Shown piece after piece: positions 26,885-38,400 of a DNA stretch of 64,000 bases. Every line of letters starts with the position of its first letter. Position 1 is the stretch's first letter. This DNA is from G942493215 sp942493215 (lineage in GTDB: Bacteria; Bacillota_I; Bacilli_A; RF39; UBA660), in the NCBI GenBank assembly GCA_942493215.1, contig OW818670.1, positions 62,001-126,000 on the forward strand, given 5' to 3'. The notes under the pieces were generated by a model, which had not been told where the DNA came from, ran no database searches, and was given only the letters and a program-made list of their open reading frames with translations. The position numbers and the translations under genes were made by a program.

Positions 26885-29800
26885 TTATTTATAATTATTT
26901 ATAGCATTTTTTAATAAAGTAGCCCTAGCCGGAAAATCAGTAGCAAATCCTTCGGGCGAAACTAGAAATATAGCTAATGATTCAGCAAAATCTTCAGCAT
27001 TACTACTAGTACCATATTTAGTTGGGCTTAATAGATTAATATGCTTATAATCACTTTCCATTGCATTTTTCCACTCAGCCGTGGTAGAAAAATATTTTGA
27101 CTTAACTTTACTACCTAAATACATATCAAGATTATGACCTGCTTCGTGTTTTATTTGAAAAGAAAATCTGGCATCATGTATATTACTTAATCTATTAAAG
27201 GCATCATAGAAATCTATTTCACCATAACCACCAGTTGCAGAACTATAAAAATTGTCTATTCCATAAGCCATTGCCCAATATATATCTTCTGGATTATCCC
27301 AACTGAATAGTTTTATTTGTTTGATTTGTTCCTTAACTATTGGTGGTAACACACTCATATTATTTTTTATTTTTTGGATAATCAGATCCTTTGCAAGCAG
27401 ATGCTCATCAATAAGGATATCCGGAAAAATATATTTAATTCCATCAATTTCAATTTGTTTCATTGGTATTTTACTATAAGTATCCTTAAGTAATTTTACT
27501 TTTTGTTCCATAACCAAATATTCACTAAAATTGCGAGCTAAAATACTCCTGATACGGCTAGTTTCCTCAGGAGAGAAAACCGTAATATTGTGTGTTTTTG
27601 ATATAATAGAAAGATAACTGTTTAAATCTCTAAGGGCATTGCTATATTGACGAAAAGTTCCACTCTTATAATTCTTATCACAATTAATAAATGCTGAATA
27701 CTCATTAGGATCACTAACAATCTTAATTAGATCAACCAACGGAATATCAACAACTGGTAACATTTCCACGCCAGAAATATTGCTTGCTTTTATATAAGCT
27801 CCTTTAAAGGCATTATAACTTCTCTCAAAATTATCTGCCATCATAGGACCATATAGCAATCCTACTTCTTTAGCTGCTTCCTTTATATTACCATCTTTAA
27901 TAAGCCTGTCAATCCTTAATTCTGGATTATCAATATTCTTAATAGGAATTTTTAATGTTGTTTCTAAATCTGAAGATTCTGATTCTATTTTAACATAATC
28001 AATTACTGCCTCTGAACCTCCTGATTTAAGCAAAGAATTAATTTTTCCTAAACCTAAATATATATATTTACCGCCATACTTAATAGTAGCTACTCCACCA
28101 TTAACTGTAGCTGAACTAATTATAGCTATAACACCAGATTCAAGGCTTTCATTAAACACTTCAGCTGGTACATAAGAATCACCAAGAAATAATTCACCAG
28201 CTTTAGCTGATACTAAATTTTGAGCAAAAGCACTACCAAATATTTTAGCAGTACCTTTTAATCCTGTTGCCGTTGGATACAAATAATCTAGTACTGCATC
28301 TGGTAAAGCTGCTGATAATGCATATCCTTGTGCATCTAGACCGTATATTCCTTTTGAATATGCATAATTTTTACTGTTGCCATATGAAGAAACACCACCT
28401 AAAGCAAATGAAAGTCCAGGATTAATCGACCCTAATCCCACCATAACAGCCGCATTACTGATACCCCCACCTAATTTATAAGTAAATGCTAGGGATGCCG
28501 CATTATCCGTAAAATTGCTAAGGATATTTTCTGTACTATTTTCAATTGTTGGTCCAACAATTGGAGCAACAATTGCAGATTCTATATCATCAGTTACTTT
28601 TAATGATGATACACTGCCTAATAAATTTAATAGAGCCATTTTTTGATACTGTTCAACAGAAATAACACCATCAGCACTTATAGCGTTCTTTACACCATCA
28701 ACCAACTCAACTAGATTTTCTTTTGCCCCCCCTAAAAGCATACTGGCATGCTGTTCTAATTGATTTTTATCTTTTATACTAGCTAAGTCTTGTATTGCCT
28801 TATCATATCCTATAGATTGATTAGTATCATTCCTAATACTGACTAAATATTTTTCAGCCGTATCCTTACCATATTTATTAAACAAATAATTATAATTGCT
28901 TGCTTGCTCATTCGTTATATAAGAGGCAATTAATCCATAACTAACAATACTATCTAATTGCTTAATATTATTTACTCCCTGAATTTTTAACCCATATTCT
29001 TCATCAAGAACATTATCAAAAGTAAAATCAATTCGAGTTTGCTGTTGAGCATTACCATAAATTGATGATAATCCTTCTTCATATAAGATAACATTTAAAT
29101 CGGGATTGCTTCTAGCAACACTAAGACCGTTAATCACACTGTTTTTTTGATCATAGCTTAACTTATCCAAACCTGCATCACGAGCATATTCGACAGCCGA
29201 GGCCAATTCATTATAATCGTTGGCACTATTTGCACTATCATTATATATTGCTTTACTTTTTTCTCCATAATCTGAAAACTTTGACAAATACTCATATGGT
29301 CTTAAACGCATCTCTTCTTTAGCTTGGAATATTAAACTGTTATAATTTGCAATCTTATCATTCAAACCTTGGCATTTATCAATAAGATCTTTTTCGCTAG
29401 TTATTCCTAAAACGGCTAAAGCCTCCTTACCGCTATAACCATTAAAGAAATCTTCATTAACTTCTATTATATGATAACTATTTTTATCACATTTATAACC
29501 AAGTTGTAGAGCCTGCAAAGACTGTAACAAATCTAAATCTTTTTTATAGCTTTCAATATTTTCTTTTTGAGCATTCATATATTTTTGTAAATCGGTTTGC
29601 ATTTCTGGAGCAAAGTCAGCTACAAATGGGAACATTGCTAATAGTTCTGGTGACAATTGATTAGCATTGGCATTAATATCAGAACTTTGTGAACTAATTT
29701 CTGTATTAATATTATCTTTCTCTAATTTATTTTCTAAAGATTTAACACCACTATTATAATTAGTCCACCAACTATCAATATTTTCATAACCCTTTTTAAG

Positions 29801-29983
29801 AGTATTATATTTATCTCTTATTTTATTACTAATATTTTGAACGTAAGAATCACTACAACTATTTAAATAACTAGAGTTAAATGTATTATAAGCATTAGTA
29901 TAACTATTTTTCTCACCTTTAAAATTAGAACAATATTGTTCTAGTAAAGAAGTATTTAGTCTATTAGTATCATAGCTTGCCAT
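26885..29983 (-). CDS. T7SS effector-like protein E with HExxH peptidase motif
   Basis: This 1032-residue protein has three parts. Residues 1-95 are the targeting-like domain shared by five proteins here (SYDTNRLN, SSYLNSCSDSYV, GYENIDSWWTNYN). The middle has SPELLAMFPF, coiled-coil stretches, and a Gly/Ala-rich hydrophobic region (about residues 500-640) also found in the 31341 protein. The C-terminal domain has HEAGH at 946-950 (27134-27148) and a downstream Glu-rich NAEDFAESLAIFL that could give the third zinc ligand. Start is the ATG at 29981-29983, after AGGTGGTTAGT; the longer GTG start lies in that site. It has its own promoter behind eno. Secretion and peptidase activity are inferred. 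Confidence 0.8.
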   Translation of the reverse strand: MASYDTNRLNTSLLEQYCSNFKGEKNSYTNAYNTFNSSYLNSCSDSYVQNISNKIRDKYNTLKKGYENIDSWWTNYNSGVKSLENKLEKDNINTEISSQSSDINANANQLSPELLAMFPFVADFAPEMQTDLQKYMNAQKENIESYKKDLDLLQSLQALQLGYKCDKNSYHIIEVNEDFFNGYSGKEALAVLGITSEKDLIDKCQGLNDKIANYNSLIFQAKEEMRLRPYEYLSKFSDYGEKSKAIYNDSANSANDYNELASAVEYARDAGLDKLSYDQKNSVINGLSVARSNPDLNVILYEEGLSSIYGNAQQQTRIDFTFDNVLDEEYGLKIQGVNNIKQLDSIVSYGLIASYITNEQASNYNYLFNKYGKDTAEKYLVSIRNDTNQSIGYDKAIQDLASIKDKNQLEQHASMLLGGAKENLVELVDGVKNAISADGVISVEQYQKMALLNLLGSVSSLKVTDDIESAIVAPIVGPTIENSTENILSNFTDNAASLAFTYKLGGGISNAAVMVGLGSINPGLSFALGGVSSYGNSKNYAYSKGIYGLDAQGYALSAALPDAVLDYLYPTATGLKGTAKIFGSAFAQNLVSAKAGELFLGDSYVPAEVFNESLESGVIAIISSATVNGGVATIKYGGKYIYLGLGKINSLLKSGGSEAVIDYVKIESESSDLETTLKIPIKNIDNPELRIDRLIKDGNIKEAAKEVGLLYGPMMADNFERSYNAFKGAYIKASNISGVEMLPVVDIPLVDLIKIVSDPNEYSAFINCDKNYKSGTFRQYSNALRDLNSYLSIISKTHNITVFSPEETSRIRSILARNFSEYLVMEQKVKLLKDTYSKIPMKQIEIDGIKYIFPDILIDEHLLAKDLIIQKIKNNMSVLPPIVKEQIKQIKLFSWDNPEDIYWAMAYGIDNFYSSATGGYGEIDFYDAFNRLSNIHDARFSFQIKHEAGHNLDMYLGSKVKSKYFSTTAEWKNAMESDYKHINLLSPTKYGTSSNAEDFAESLAIFLVSPEGFATDFPARATLLKNAINNYK

Positions 29984-30012
29984 ACTAACCACCTATATTT
30001 TATCTTAATATA

Positions 30013-30021
30013 AGTATAGCA
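30013..30021 (-). promoter_or_regulatory. Promoter of effector E
   Basis: TGCTATACT, an extended -10, lies between the eno terminator and the effector start. Confidence 0.6.
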
Positions 30022-30040
30022 TATTTTATCTATTTTTAAA

Positions 30041-30064
30041 ATAAAAGAATTAGTTACCTAATTC
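30041..30064 (-). terminator. Terminator of eno
   Basis: GAATTAG pairs with CTAATTC around GTAA, followed by TTTTATTTT. The stop codon of eno lies within the stem. Confidence 0.88.
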
Positions 30065-31279
30065 CTCCTCAATACGTATTAATTGATTGTATTTACAAAC
30101 ACGATCTGTTCTTGATAGTGATCCAGTTTTGATTTGACCTAAATCTAAACCAACCGCTAAATCAGCAATCGTTGTATCTTCTGTTTCACCACTACGATGA
30201 GAAATAATCGTTTTATAATTATGAGATTTAGCTAATTCAATAGTTTCTAATGTTTCCGTAATTGTACCTATTTGATTAATTTTTATTAAAATAGCATTCC
30301 CTGCATGATTATCAATACCATGCTGTAGATACTTCTTATTAGTTACAAATAGATCATCACCTACTAATTGAATTTTATCACCAAGTTTCTTAGTAATAAG
30401 CGTGAATCCTTCCCAATCATTTTCATCAACTGGATCTTCAATTGATATGATGGGATAATTATTAACTAGTTCTTCATAAAAACTTATTAATTCTTCAGTC
30501 GTTAAGGTTTTATTTTCTCCAGCTAAAACATATTTACCATCTTGATAAAATTCACTAGCGGCAACATCTAAACCAATACACACATCAATACCTGTTTTAT
30601 AACCCGCTACATTAATAGCTTCACAAATTAAATCTAGAGCTTCTTTATTACTTTTAAGGTTAGGGGCAAAGCCACCTTCATCACCCACGTTGGTATTATA
30701 ACCTCTACTCTTTAATACTTTTTTTAAGTTATGAAATACTTCTGATCCTACTCTTACTCTTTCTTTTAATGTTGTTTGTTGCGGAATAATCATAAATTCT
30801 TGAAAATCAAGATTATTATCAGCATGTGCTCCCCCATTAATAATATTCATCATTGGATAAGGTAAAGTTTTACCATTACCAACATAAGCGTATAATGGTT
30901 TTTTGGTGTATAGTGTTGCTGCTTTTAAACAGGCCATCGAAACTCCTAATATGGCATTAGCTCCCAGATTACTTTTCGTTTCCGTGCCATCTAAATCCAA
31001 CATTTTATAGTCTATTTTTTTTTGTTCTAATACATCAATCCCAATTAAATTATTTCTTAAAATAGTATTAACATTATTAACAGCTTTTAATACCCCTTTA
31101 CCCATATAACGAGTTTCCCCATCACGAAGTTCTAAAGCTTCTCTTTCACCCGTTGATGCACCACTTGGAACAGAGGCACGACCCATTATACCGCATTCTA
31201 GAATAACATCTACCTCAACTGTTGGATTACCTCTTGAATCTAATATTTCTCTTCCTATAATATTTTTTATTTTTGACAT
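30050..31279 (-). CDS. eno: Enolase
   Basis: Enolase (409 residues) turns 2-phosphoglycerate into phosphoenolpyruvate. It is about 20 residues shorter than most bacterial enolases but has all key segments: SGASTGEREALELRD, NGGAHADNNLDFQEFMI (His and Glu of the active site), DVAASEFY, SIEDPVDENDW, LVGDDLFVTN, KINQIGT and the signature SHRSGETEDTTIADL. The start has ATAGGAGAATATAAT upstream. It is a single-gene unit, with its own promoter and terminator, placed between two T7SS effector genes; the placement is unusual. Confidence 0.96.
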   Translation of the reverse strand: MSKIKNIIGREILDSRGNPTVEVDVILECGIMGRASVPSGASTGEREALELRDGETRYMGKGVLKAVNNVNTILRNNLIGIDVLEQKKIDYKMLDLDGTETKSNLGANAILGVSMACLKAATLYTKKPLYAYVGNGKTLPYPMMNIINGGAHADNNLDFQEFMIIPQQTTLKERVRVGSEVFHNLKKVLKSRGYNTNVGDEGGFAPNLKSNKEALDLICEAINVAGYKTGIDVCIGLDVAASEFYQDGKYVLAGENKTLTTEELISFYEELVNNYPIISIEDPVDENDWEGFTLITKKLGDKIQLVGDDLFVTNKKYLQHGIDNHAGNAILIKINQIGTITETLETIELAKSHNYKTIISHRSGETEDTTIADLAVGLDLGQIKTGSLSRTDRVCKYNQLIRIEEELGN

Positions 31280-31305
31280 ATTATATTCTCCTATCTGTAT
31301 TAATT

Positions 31306-31314
31306 ATTATATCA
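31306..31314 (-). promoter_or_regulatory. Promoter of eno
   Basis: TGATATAAT, a perfect extended -10, lies about 27 bases before the start codon. Confidence 0.75.
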
Positions 31315-31340
31315 ATTTTTTGTATATACTTTCTAAATAA

Positions 31341-34300
31341 TTATCCAGTCACTTCATTACTAAACTGTTTTGAATATAAATCCATATTATTAAGTGTTAC
31401 ATTTAGTCTTTCAATTAATTCTAATCTTTTTCGTGTTAATGGTGTATCAAGCTTTTGTGAAAAGTCACTAACAAGAGACATATAAGGTATTTCATTATAC
31501 TCCTTTATAATCTGATTCAAATCATCAAAATTTTCCTTACCTACAATATCAAATAATGGTGTTAAATCACTACCTATACTACCGTCGATAATGTCTTTTT
31601 TATATTTATTGTAAAAATCTATCGCATAAAACCTATTCTTCTCATAAGAAACGCCATTTTTAATTTTAGCTTCATTTGGTGAATTAAAAATATAAAAACC
31701 GTCATTATGCATCATTTCAGTTATTTCCATAGCCATTAATTGATTTGTAATTTCATTAAATTGCTCATATTTTCTTCTCTCGGCTCTATCAAGATTTTCA
31801 TCAATTACTTCAAATCCTGTTTTCAACTGACTCTTTAGATTATTGAAACCCAAAAGATATGAATTAACAGCATGCAAAACTTCATGAATAAACATAACAT
31901 CAGAATATTGAAATGAGCTTTTAGTTGGGGAAAAGAAAATCAAAGGAACCATTTCAGGAATATTGTCATTCAGCTTAACTCCAGCACTGAAAAACTGTGT
32001 CCCCCCTTTAAAAATATCTACACCAAATTCTGGTTTGTCGAATAATTTAAGACTATCAACAAAGTCAACATTATATTTGTATGTACTAGTTTCACTTAAG
32101 AAATTATCTTCCGCATTTAAATTAAATTCTTTCCTAATTCCTGCTATTTTATCAGCAAGCTCTGCATTAGGTATCAAATTTTGAGGTATCGTTGATATTA
32201 TTTCCTCATAACTCATACCATCAACCTTTAGTCCGATGTTTTTAAAATATTCAATTCTTTCATCAATAATTATTTTTTTAGAATACTCACTTGCCTCAGG
32301 AGACAAAAGTACATTATTTGAATTACTAGAAAAAGCCTCTATTGGCGAAGAAAATTTTAAATATTTAAATACTGCTCCATAACCCTTCAAATTGCGTATA
32401 AAACTAAAATCATTTAAATTTTTTTCTTGATATAATCTATCTATTTCAGCACGATCTTCAGAACATAAAAATTCTTTAATTTTATTAAGAAATTGAAACA
32501 TATTAGAGTTAGTAATATTTTTTTCTATTTCCGTTCCCTTAGCAACAGCATCATTAACAATCTTTAACTGATTGGAAAAGCTATCAAATTCAGCATCTAA
32601 TTGTCCAATAATTTCTTGTTGTTTACTTATTGTAGTTAAAAACTGTTTTCCTTGTTCACTTTTTAAGAATTCCGATATATTTTCTCTGGTAACATCAGCA
32701 CCCAGTCTTCTTAAAAATTCAACTTTTTCACCAATTATAAATTGTGTTTCCACTATATCTGGGTTCATAAATAAGTCTCTAAAAACGCCATAAGATGATT
32801 TACTACTATCAGTGTATGCTTTATCTGAAAAATATAATTTTAATAATTCCTTGGCACCGGGAATTGCATCAATCGCAGATTCTTTTCCTGACTTAAACAG
32901 TTCCTGTTGTACTTCAAAAGGAACACTTATTCCATTTTTTTCCAAAAATTTTATTGTTAATTCATATCTTTTGTTTTGATATAAATTATGCATAGTCATT
33001 TTAACATTATCAATGCTATCATAAAAAACAAACTGTAAATTGCTTAGTCTTTGTCTAATAGTTTCACGATGTTTCTCACCATAAAAGTTAACAAAATGTT
33101 TTTGTAAATTTTCTTTCAAAGCAGTCAAATCAATGCCGGATGGGAACAATCTATTAATTATTTGTTCTGGTAAATCCAATGATTTTAGAATCTCACCAAA
33201 ATTCATAAATCCTAATTCTTCAAAAGATTTTGAAGGTGTTACATCAACATCTATTACTTTTGAGGTAATTTCAATCTCTTTCGCTATATAATCATTTAAT
33301 CCTTTAGGATTATGTTCATTAATAAATTTTATTAATTTATCAGTTGATACAACTACGCTTTGACCAGCATATTTAATTGCTACTTGTCCACCATTCATCA
33401 TTCCTGACATTAAAGTTCCCATTAAGAATGATTCGGTTATTTCACCACCAAATTCATTGATATCTATTTCTTCACCTAACATTGTTTTTTTCAAAATGGT
33501 TCCAATCGTTGTTTGTACAACTTCTTGTCCACCCTCTTTGAACATTGCTTTTATTCCTAATTGGGCTGATTCACTTATTCCTGGAATCGAACCTAAATAC
33601 TTTTCTAATAGACTTTCACTGGCCCCATTTAAAATACCATATATAGCAGCCTTATATCCTTCTGCACCCTTGGATAAAGCATAATCATATGAATTACCTG
33701 CCGATGATAATCCGATTAGAGCTGTACCTGTCCACTGTCCTAAAGATGAAGCTAAACTTGCTCCTAAAGCTGGTGTTGCTGCTGCATTCATAATTACACT
33801 AGCAGCTATGGTTGGTGCCATGTTTCCGACTGTTACACCAAACTTATATGTATAGCCAAGTACCTCTTCATAGACACCATAGTCTTTACATAACTGGATA
33901 ATTTCCTCATCATTTTCGCTTACCTTTTTAGATAAGGCTTGTATTATTAACATTTGCTTATATTGATTAGCCGATGTTACACCATCTGCTCCAACAACAT
34001 TTCCTACGCCTTCAAAGAAATTAATTGTTCCATCTTTCATTCCTTCACGAAGTGTAACAAGAAATTTATTAACAGCCCCATTATCACCTAAATAGTTATT
34101 ATTCTTCTGATCATTCAAATATTGAAGGAAATCAACTGCTTCTTTTGCTCCCTGTCGTTGATTTAGGGTGTCTTGTAAGGATGTTAGATATTTTTCGGCT
34201 GTTTCATTACCACTAACACTAAATAAGTAATTATACTTATTTATTTCATCATCACTAAGATATTGTAATTTTTCATAATAAGGGATACAGTTCTTACCCC

Positions 34301-35342
34301 ATTCTATATCAGCATTATTTTCAAAATTACTATTAAATGTTTCATCTGCTTGGCTTAATTTAGCCATAGCTAACCAATTAATATTATCTTTGTTTAAATA
34401 TTCACCATTTAATGTCTTATTAGTAAAATCAATATCTTTATATGCATCATAATTACTTTTATCTTTAAAATCACTACACTTATTTAAATATTGATATGGT
34501 AATGATTGTATTAATTGTTTAACATAATATTTTGTACTCTTCGCATTATTTAAATCGGATTCTAAAGCTGCTACTTTAGCATCTAAATCAGCTTGTGTTT
34601 TAATATCTAAATCATTTAGGCTTATATTTTTTGAATTATTGGTAGCAAAACTATTAAACAGGTTTTCACCATTAACTTTTTTTAACTGTACATTTTCCTC
34701 ATAACTTAAATCAGGCATATCAACATTAATACCACTATCATTAACCATAGATTGATATTCTACTTGTAATTCATGATAATAGTCATATTCTTTTTGTAAA
34801 TCATTTATTGTCCCATCAACGGTTGTTAAAAAAGTATTATAGGAATCTATTTCCGTCTTAAATTTAGTGGCTTCTTCAGCTGGTAAAGTAGCTAAAAAAG
34901 GAAACATTGCTAATAACTCCGGTGATATCTGGTTAACATCAAAAGCACTACTACTAGTTACTACCCCTTCACTATAATTACTACCAAATGATACAGCATA
35001 ATTATCTAATACTGGCAATTGACCATCAATAAACCCTCTTAATCCACTATCAGCAATACTCCCGCCATTATTACTTTGCGATAATTTATTTTCTAGAGCT
35101 TTACTATTTTCATTATAATTAATCCACCAACTATTTATATTTTCATAACCATTTTTAATGGTATTATATTTTTCTTTTAGTTTACTACTAACATTTCGAA
35201 CATAAGAATCACTACAACTATTTAAATAACTTGAATTAAAAGTATTATAGGCATTATTATAACCAGTCTTTTCACTATTAAAACTAGAACAATATTGTTC
35301 TAGTGAAGAAATATTTAATCTATTAGTATCATAACCAGCCAT
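31341..35342 (-). CDS. T7SS effector-like protein D with HExxH peptidase motif
   Basis: At 1333 residues this is the largest of the five related proteins. Residues 1-95 are nearly the same as in protein E (SSYLNSCSDSYV, GYENINSWW). The region after it has SPELLAMFPFLATL, coiled coils and a Gly/Ala-rich hydrophobic stretch (about residues 500-680) shared with E. A long helical section follows, then HEVLH at 1153-1157 (31872-31886) with EQFNEITNQLMAMEI about 45 residues later as possible Glu-ligand helix. Start is the ATG at 35340-35342 after AGGTGGTTAGT. It follows essC and has its own promoter. No small partner gene lies downstream; eno does. Confidence 0.8.
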   Translation of the reverse strand: MAGYDTNRLNISSLEQYCSSFNSEKTGYNNAYNTFNSSYLNSCSDSYVRNVSSKLKEKYNTIKNGYENINSWWINYNENSKALENKLSQSNNGGSIADSGLRGFIDGQLPVLDNYAVSFGSNYSEGVVTSSSAFDVNQISPELLAMFPFLATLPAEEATKFKTEIDSYNTFLTTVDGTINDLQKEYDYYHELQVEYQSMVNDSGINVDMPDLSYEENVQLKKVNGENLFNSFATNNSKNISLNDLDIKTQADLDAKVAALESDLNNAKSTKYYVKQLIQSLPYQYLNKCSDFKDKSNYDAYKDIDFTNKTLNGEYLNKDNINWLAMAKLSQADETFNSNFENNADIEWGKNCIPYYEKLQYLSDDEINKYNYLFSVSGNETAEKYLTSLQDTLNQRQGAKEAVDFLQYLNDQKNNNYLGDNGAVNKFLVTLREGMKDGTINFFEGVGNVVGADGVTSANQYKQMLIIQALSKKVSENDEEIIQLCKDYGVYEEVLGYTYKFGVTVGNMAPTIAASVIMNAAATPALGASLASSLGQWTGTALIGLSSAGNSYDYALSKGAEGYKAAIYGILNGASESLLEKYLGSIPGISESAQLGIKAMFKEGGQEVVQTTIGTILKKTMLGEEIDINEFGGEITESFLMGTLMSGMMNGGQVAIKYAGQSVVVSTDKLIKFINEHNPKGLNDYIAKEIEITSKVIDVDVTPSKSFEELGFMNFGEILKSLDLPEQIINRLFPSGIDLTALKENLQKHFVNFYGEKHRETIRQRLSNLQFVFYDSIDNVKMTMHNLYQNKRYELTIKFLEKNGISVPFEVQQELFKSGKESAIDAIPGAKELLKLYFSDKAYTDSSKSSYGVFRDLFMNPDIVETQFIIGEKVEFLRRLGADVTRENISEFLKSEQGKQFLTTISKQQEIIGQLDAEFDSFSNQLKIVNDAVAKGTEIEKNITNSNMFQFLNKIKEFLCSEDRAEIDRLYQEKNLNDFSFIRNLKGYGAVFKYLKFSSPIEAFSSNSNNVLLSPEASEYSKKIIIDERIEYFKNIGLKVDGMSYEEIISTIPQNLIPNAELADKIAGIRKEFNLNAEDNFLSETSTYKYNVDFVDSLKLFDKPEFGVDIFKGGTQFFSAGVKLNDNIPEMVPLIFFSPTKSSFQYSDVMFIHEVLHAVNSYLLGFNNLKSQLKTGFEVIDENLDRAERRKYEQFNEITNQLMAMEITEMMHNDGFYIFNSPNEAKIKNGVSYEKNRFYAIDFYNKYKKDIIDGSIGSDLTPLFDIVGKENFDDLNQIIKEYNEIPYMSLVSDFSQKLDTPLTRKRLELIERLNVTLNNMDLYSKQFSNEVTG

Positions 35343-35392
35343 ACTAACCACCTATATACCCGCTATTAAACATATTCTCTATTATTTATATA

Positions 35393-35401
35393 ATTATAAC
35401 A
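35393..35401 (-). promoter_or_regulatory. Promoter of effector D
   Basis: TGTTATAAT, a perfect extended -10, lies just after the essC terminator. Confidence 0.75.
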
Positions 35402-35424
35402 TATTCTTGTATTCCTAAACAACA

Positions 35425-35454
35425 AAAAAGACTAATAATCTTATTAATCTCTTT
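35425..35454 (-). terminator. Probable terminator of essC
   Basis: AGA-x-TTAATAA and TTATTA-x-TCT form an imperfect stem with a very small loop, followed by six U. The essC stop lies inside it. The stem is AT-rich, so it may be leaky. Confidence 0.55.
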
Positions 35455-38400
35455 TGATTGTATTTAAATCAAATTGTTCAACATATTTTACTAAAACTGG
35501 TTTACCTCGTTTAACAACAAAGCAGAAATTATCAGGAATTTCCTCCCGCATCTCATTAGTTCTTTGCATTATCTTTAAACTAAATTGATCATTAATACCA
35601 TTACCAAACCATAATCCCTCACTAGTATTTATAATAGCTTTATACCATGATTCCATCTCTATTTTCTTTATCTTATCAATACTATCAATAAAGATATAAC
35701 TAATAATACCTAAATCTTTGGCTAATTCAAAGATGTTTCCAAAATTAGTTTTATTAGTAGCGTTTAATTTGTTTTTGAATGAATCAGCTCCTATTACAAT
35801 ACATATAAGAGGTTTTACATTATTAAAGATATTTCGATTATAGTTATTTTTTACATACAAATCATTATTATCTTTAACATACTTTTCTAACTTTGCATAT
35901 ATATCATCAAAATTATTATTAACTAGACTATAATACTTTCTAGATACTTCATTTAAGTTATACTCTTCAGCATTAATAACTATCAATGATGACTTATTAA
36001 CCCTAATAATTTGATTAATTAAGGCATTAGCAAATTTAGCAGTTACATCAATATCCATTGCTGTAATAATAGTTGCAAAATTCTTAATGAAATTGTATTT
36101 TACTATTTGCAATTCATTTTTATCAATACCAATAATAAATTCTTCACTTTTACCAAACTCATTAATAATATCTTTTTCAGTTACAACCTCAGGAAGAACT
36201 GGTATTTTAGGAGCTCGATTAGGATATTTACTGCAAAATTCTTGGCTCTTATTTCGAACATAATTAGATATTTCGTCTTTTTCAGTTACAAAAGCCGTTT
36301 GGAATTCATGAATACCATCTTTTCTAATAATACCTCTACCAAAAGCTTTAGATGGGTAGTTTTTATGGATATTACCTAGAATAGTTGTATAATCATCATC
36401 ATTATTTTGTTGTAAAACAAAATTTTGACTAAAGTTCTGCTTTAACTTAAACCGTAAACCATTAGGTGTACTAGCAGTAAGAACGAAATAAACTCCATAT
36501 TTAGAACAGTCTCTAGTTAAAACTATTAATTCATCATCATATGTTGCATATGTCTCTTGATAAGCTTCATAATTGTTAATAACTACTACTATACTCTGAA
36601 CAATCGATCCACTATTTTTACAATAGTTATAATAATCACCATTATAATTAGCAAACAATTTTTTTCGTTCATTAATTGTCTTATTAATCATCTTAAATAA
36701 ATTCTTAACTTTTTCAGCCTCTTGTATATAAACGATATCCCCAACTAATGGTGAATTGGTAAAACACCTTAATACTTCAGCTCCAAAGTCTAAAATATAG
36801 TAATTTAATTCCGTAGGTGAATAATAAAGCATTGATGAATATATCATTGTCGTAATAAAATTCTCTTTACCCGATCCAGCTGCTCCATAAACAATCGCAT
36901 TTCCTTCTTTAGAAAGAGGAATTGTTAATAAGTGCTGTTCTTGCATATCAGGAATATCATATTCACCAATAACGGGATTAATTATACAGTTTTCTTTTTG
37001 ATAATTATATTTTTTGATTAAATCATCAATTGTTATATAATTAGGAATACGTTCTAACCATAAAGGTCGACAGTTAATATTTTCTTGTTTAGCAATATTT
37101 GCTAAATATTGTAAAATATTTATTAGTTCTTCACCCTTAGCTTGAGCAACATCAGCTTTCTTCTTGGTTTCAATATTTTTAATTGGATAACCAATATTAT
37201 CAATAAATAGAATGGAAGTATCAATACTTCTTTTTATTTTTTCCGAAGGAAAATACTTTCCTCCTGCCCAAGCAGCTTGTCCTAAAACATATATTTCATT
37301 AAAACCAACTTGTAAATAAAAGCGTCCTGTTTGTTTTAATAATGCTGCATCAGAAGATTTAATAACTTCCTGACTATCAGACTTTTCTTGAACACGCAAG
37401 CATACACGAAATCTTGTATTACTCCAAATTTGCGGATCAACAACACCACTTGGCTTTTGAGTAGCAAGTATTAAATGAACTCCTAAACTACGACCAATAC
37501 GAGCTGTACTAATAAGTTGTTCCATAAATTCTGGTTGTTGTTGCTTTAATTCAGCAAATTCATCAGCAATAATTATCAAGTGTGATACTGGTTCATCAAT
37601 TATCTTTTCTCGATACATTTTTTGATATTTATAAATATCAATCGTACTTTCACCAGATATTTCACGAGCTTTATTAAAAGCCTTTTGTCTTCTTTTTAAT
37701 TCACTTTCAACTGATGCGAGTGATCTCTTTATTTCATTAGTATCTAAATTAGTAATAGTACCTATTAAGTGTGGTAACTTTAGACCAGTCGTCTGATTTT
37801 CAAAAGCCCCGGCTAAACCTCCACCTTTATAGTCGATTAAAATAAACTGCACTTCATATGGGTGATAATTAATGGCCATTGATAAAATATACGAAATAAT
37901 AAATTCTGATTTACCAGAACCAGTCATACCAGCAATTAATCCATGTGGTCCATGATATTTTTCATGTAAATCCAAACTTATCTTTTCACCACTTTTACCC
38001 ATTCCAACTGGTGCCTGCATATTTAAAATAGGTGTATTTTTAATCCATCTATTTAAACTATTTAATTGTTCAACTTTACCAACATCATACATTTCTAAGA
38101 AACCCAATTTATTAGGTATTTGGCCATTCTCATCGTTTTTAAATTCAATGGGAATATTAGATAATGTTTGTGAGCATTTATATATATCATACTTATTAGA
38201 AAGATCAATTATAAATTCTTGACTATCATTATTAGCAATATTTTTAAATATCTTTCCTTTATCACCATTTAATTCAACAAAAGTCTGACATTGATCTGGT
38301 AAACTTACAATCTTATCAGTTAAAATCAACATACCAAAACCAAGATTGTTTTTAGAATCTAAAACATTTTTAATAAAATCAAAATTACGAATTGAACGAA

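Noticed and set aside
35444..36100. Third active ATPase domain in EssC
   Set aside because: The C-terminal domain lacks a Walker A motif (ITAMDIDVTAKF at that place), so it is probably non-catalytic.
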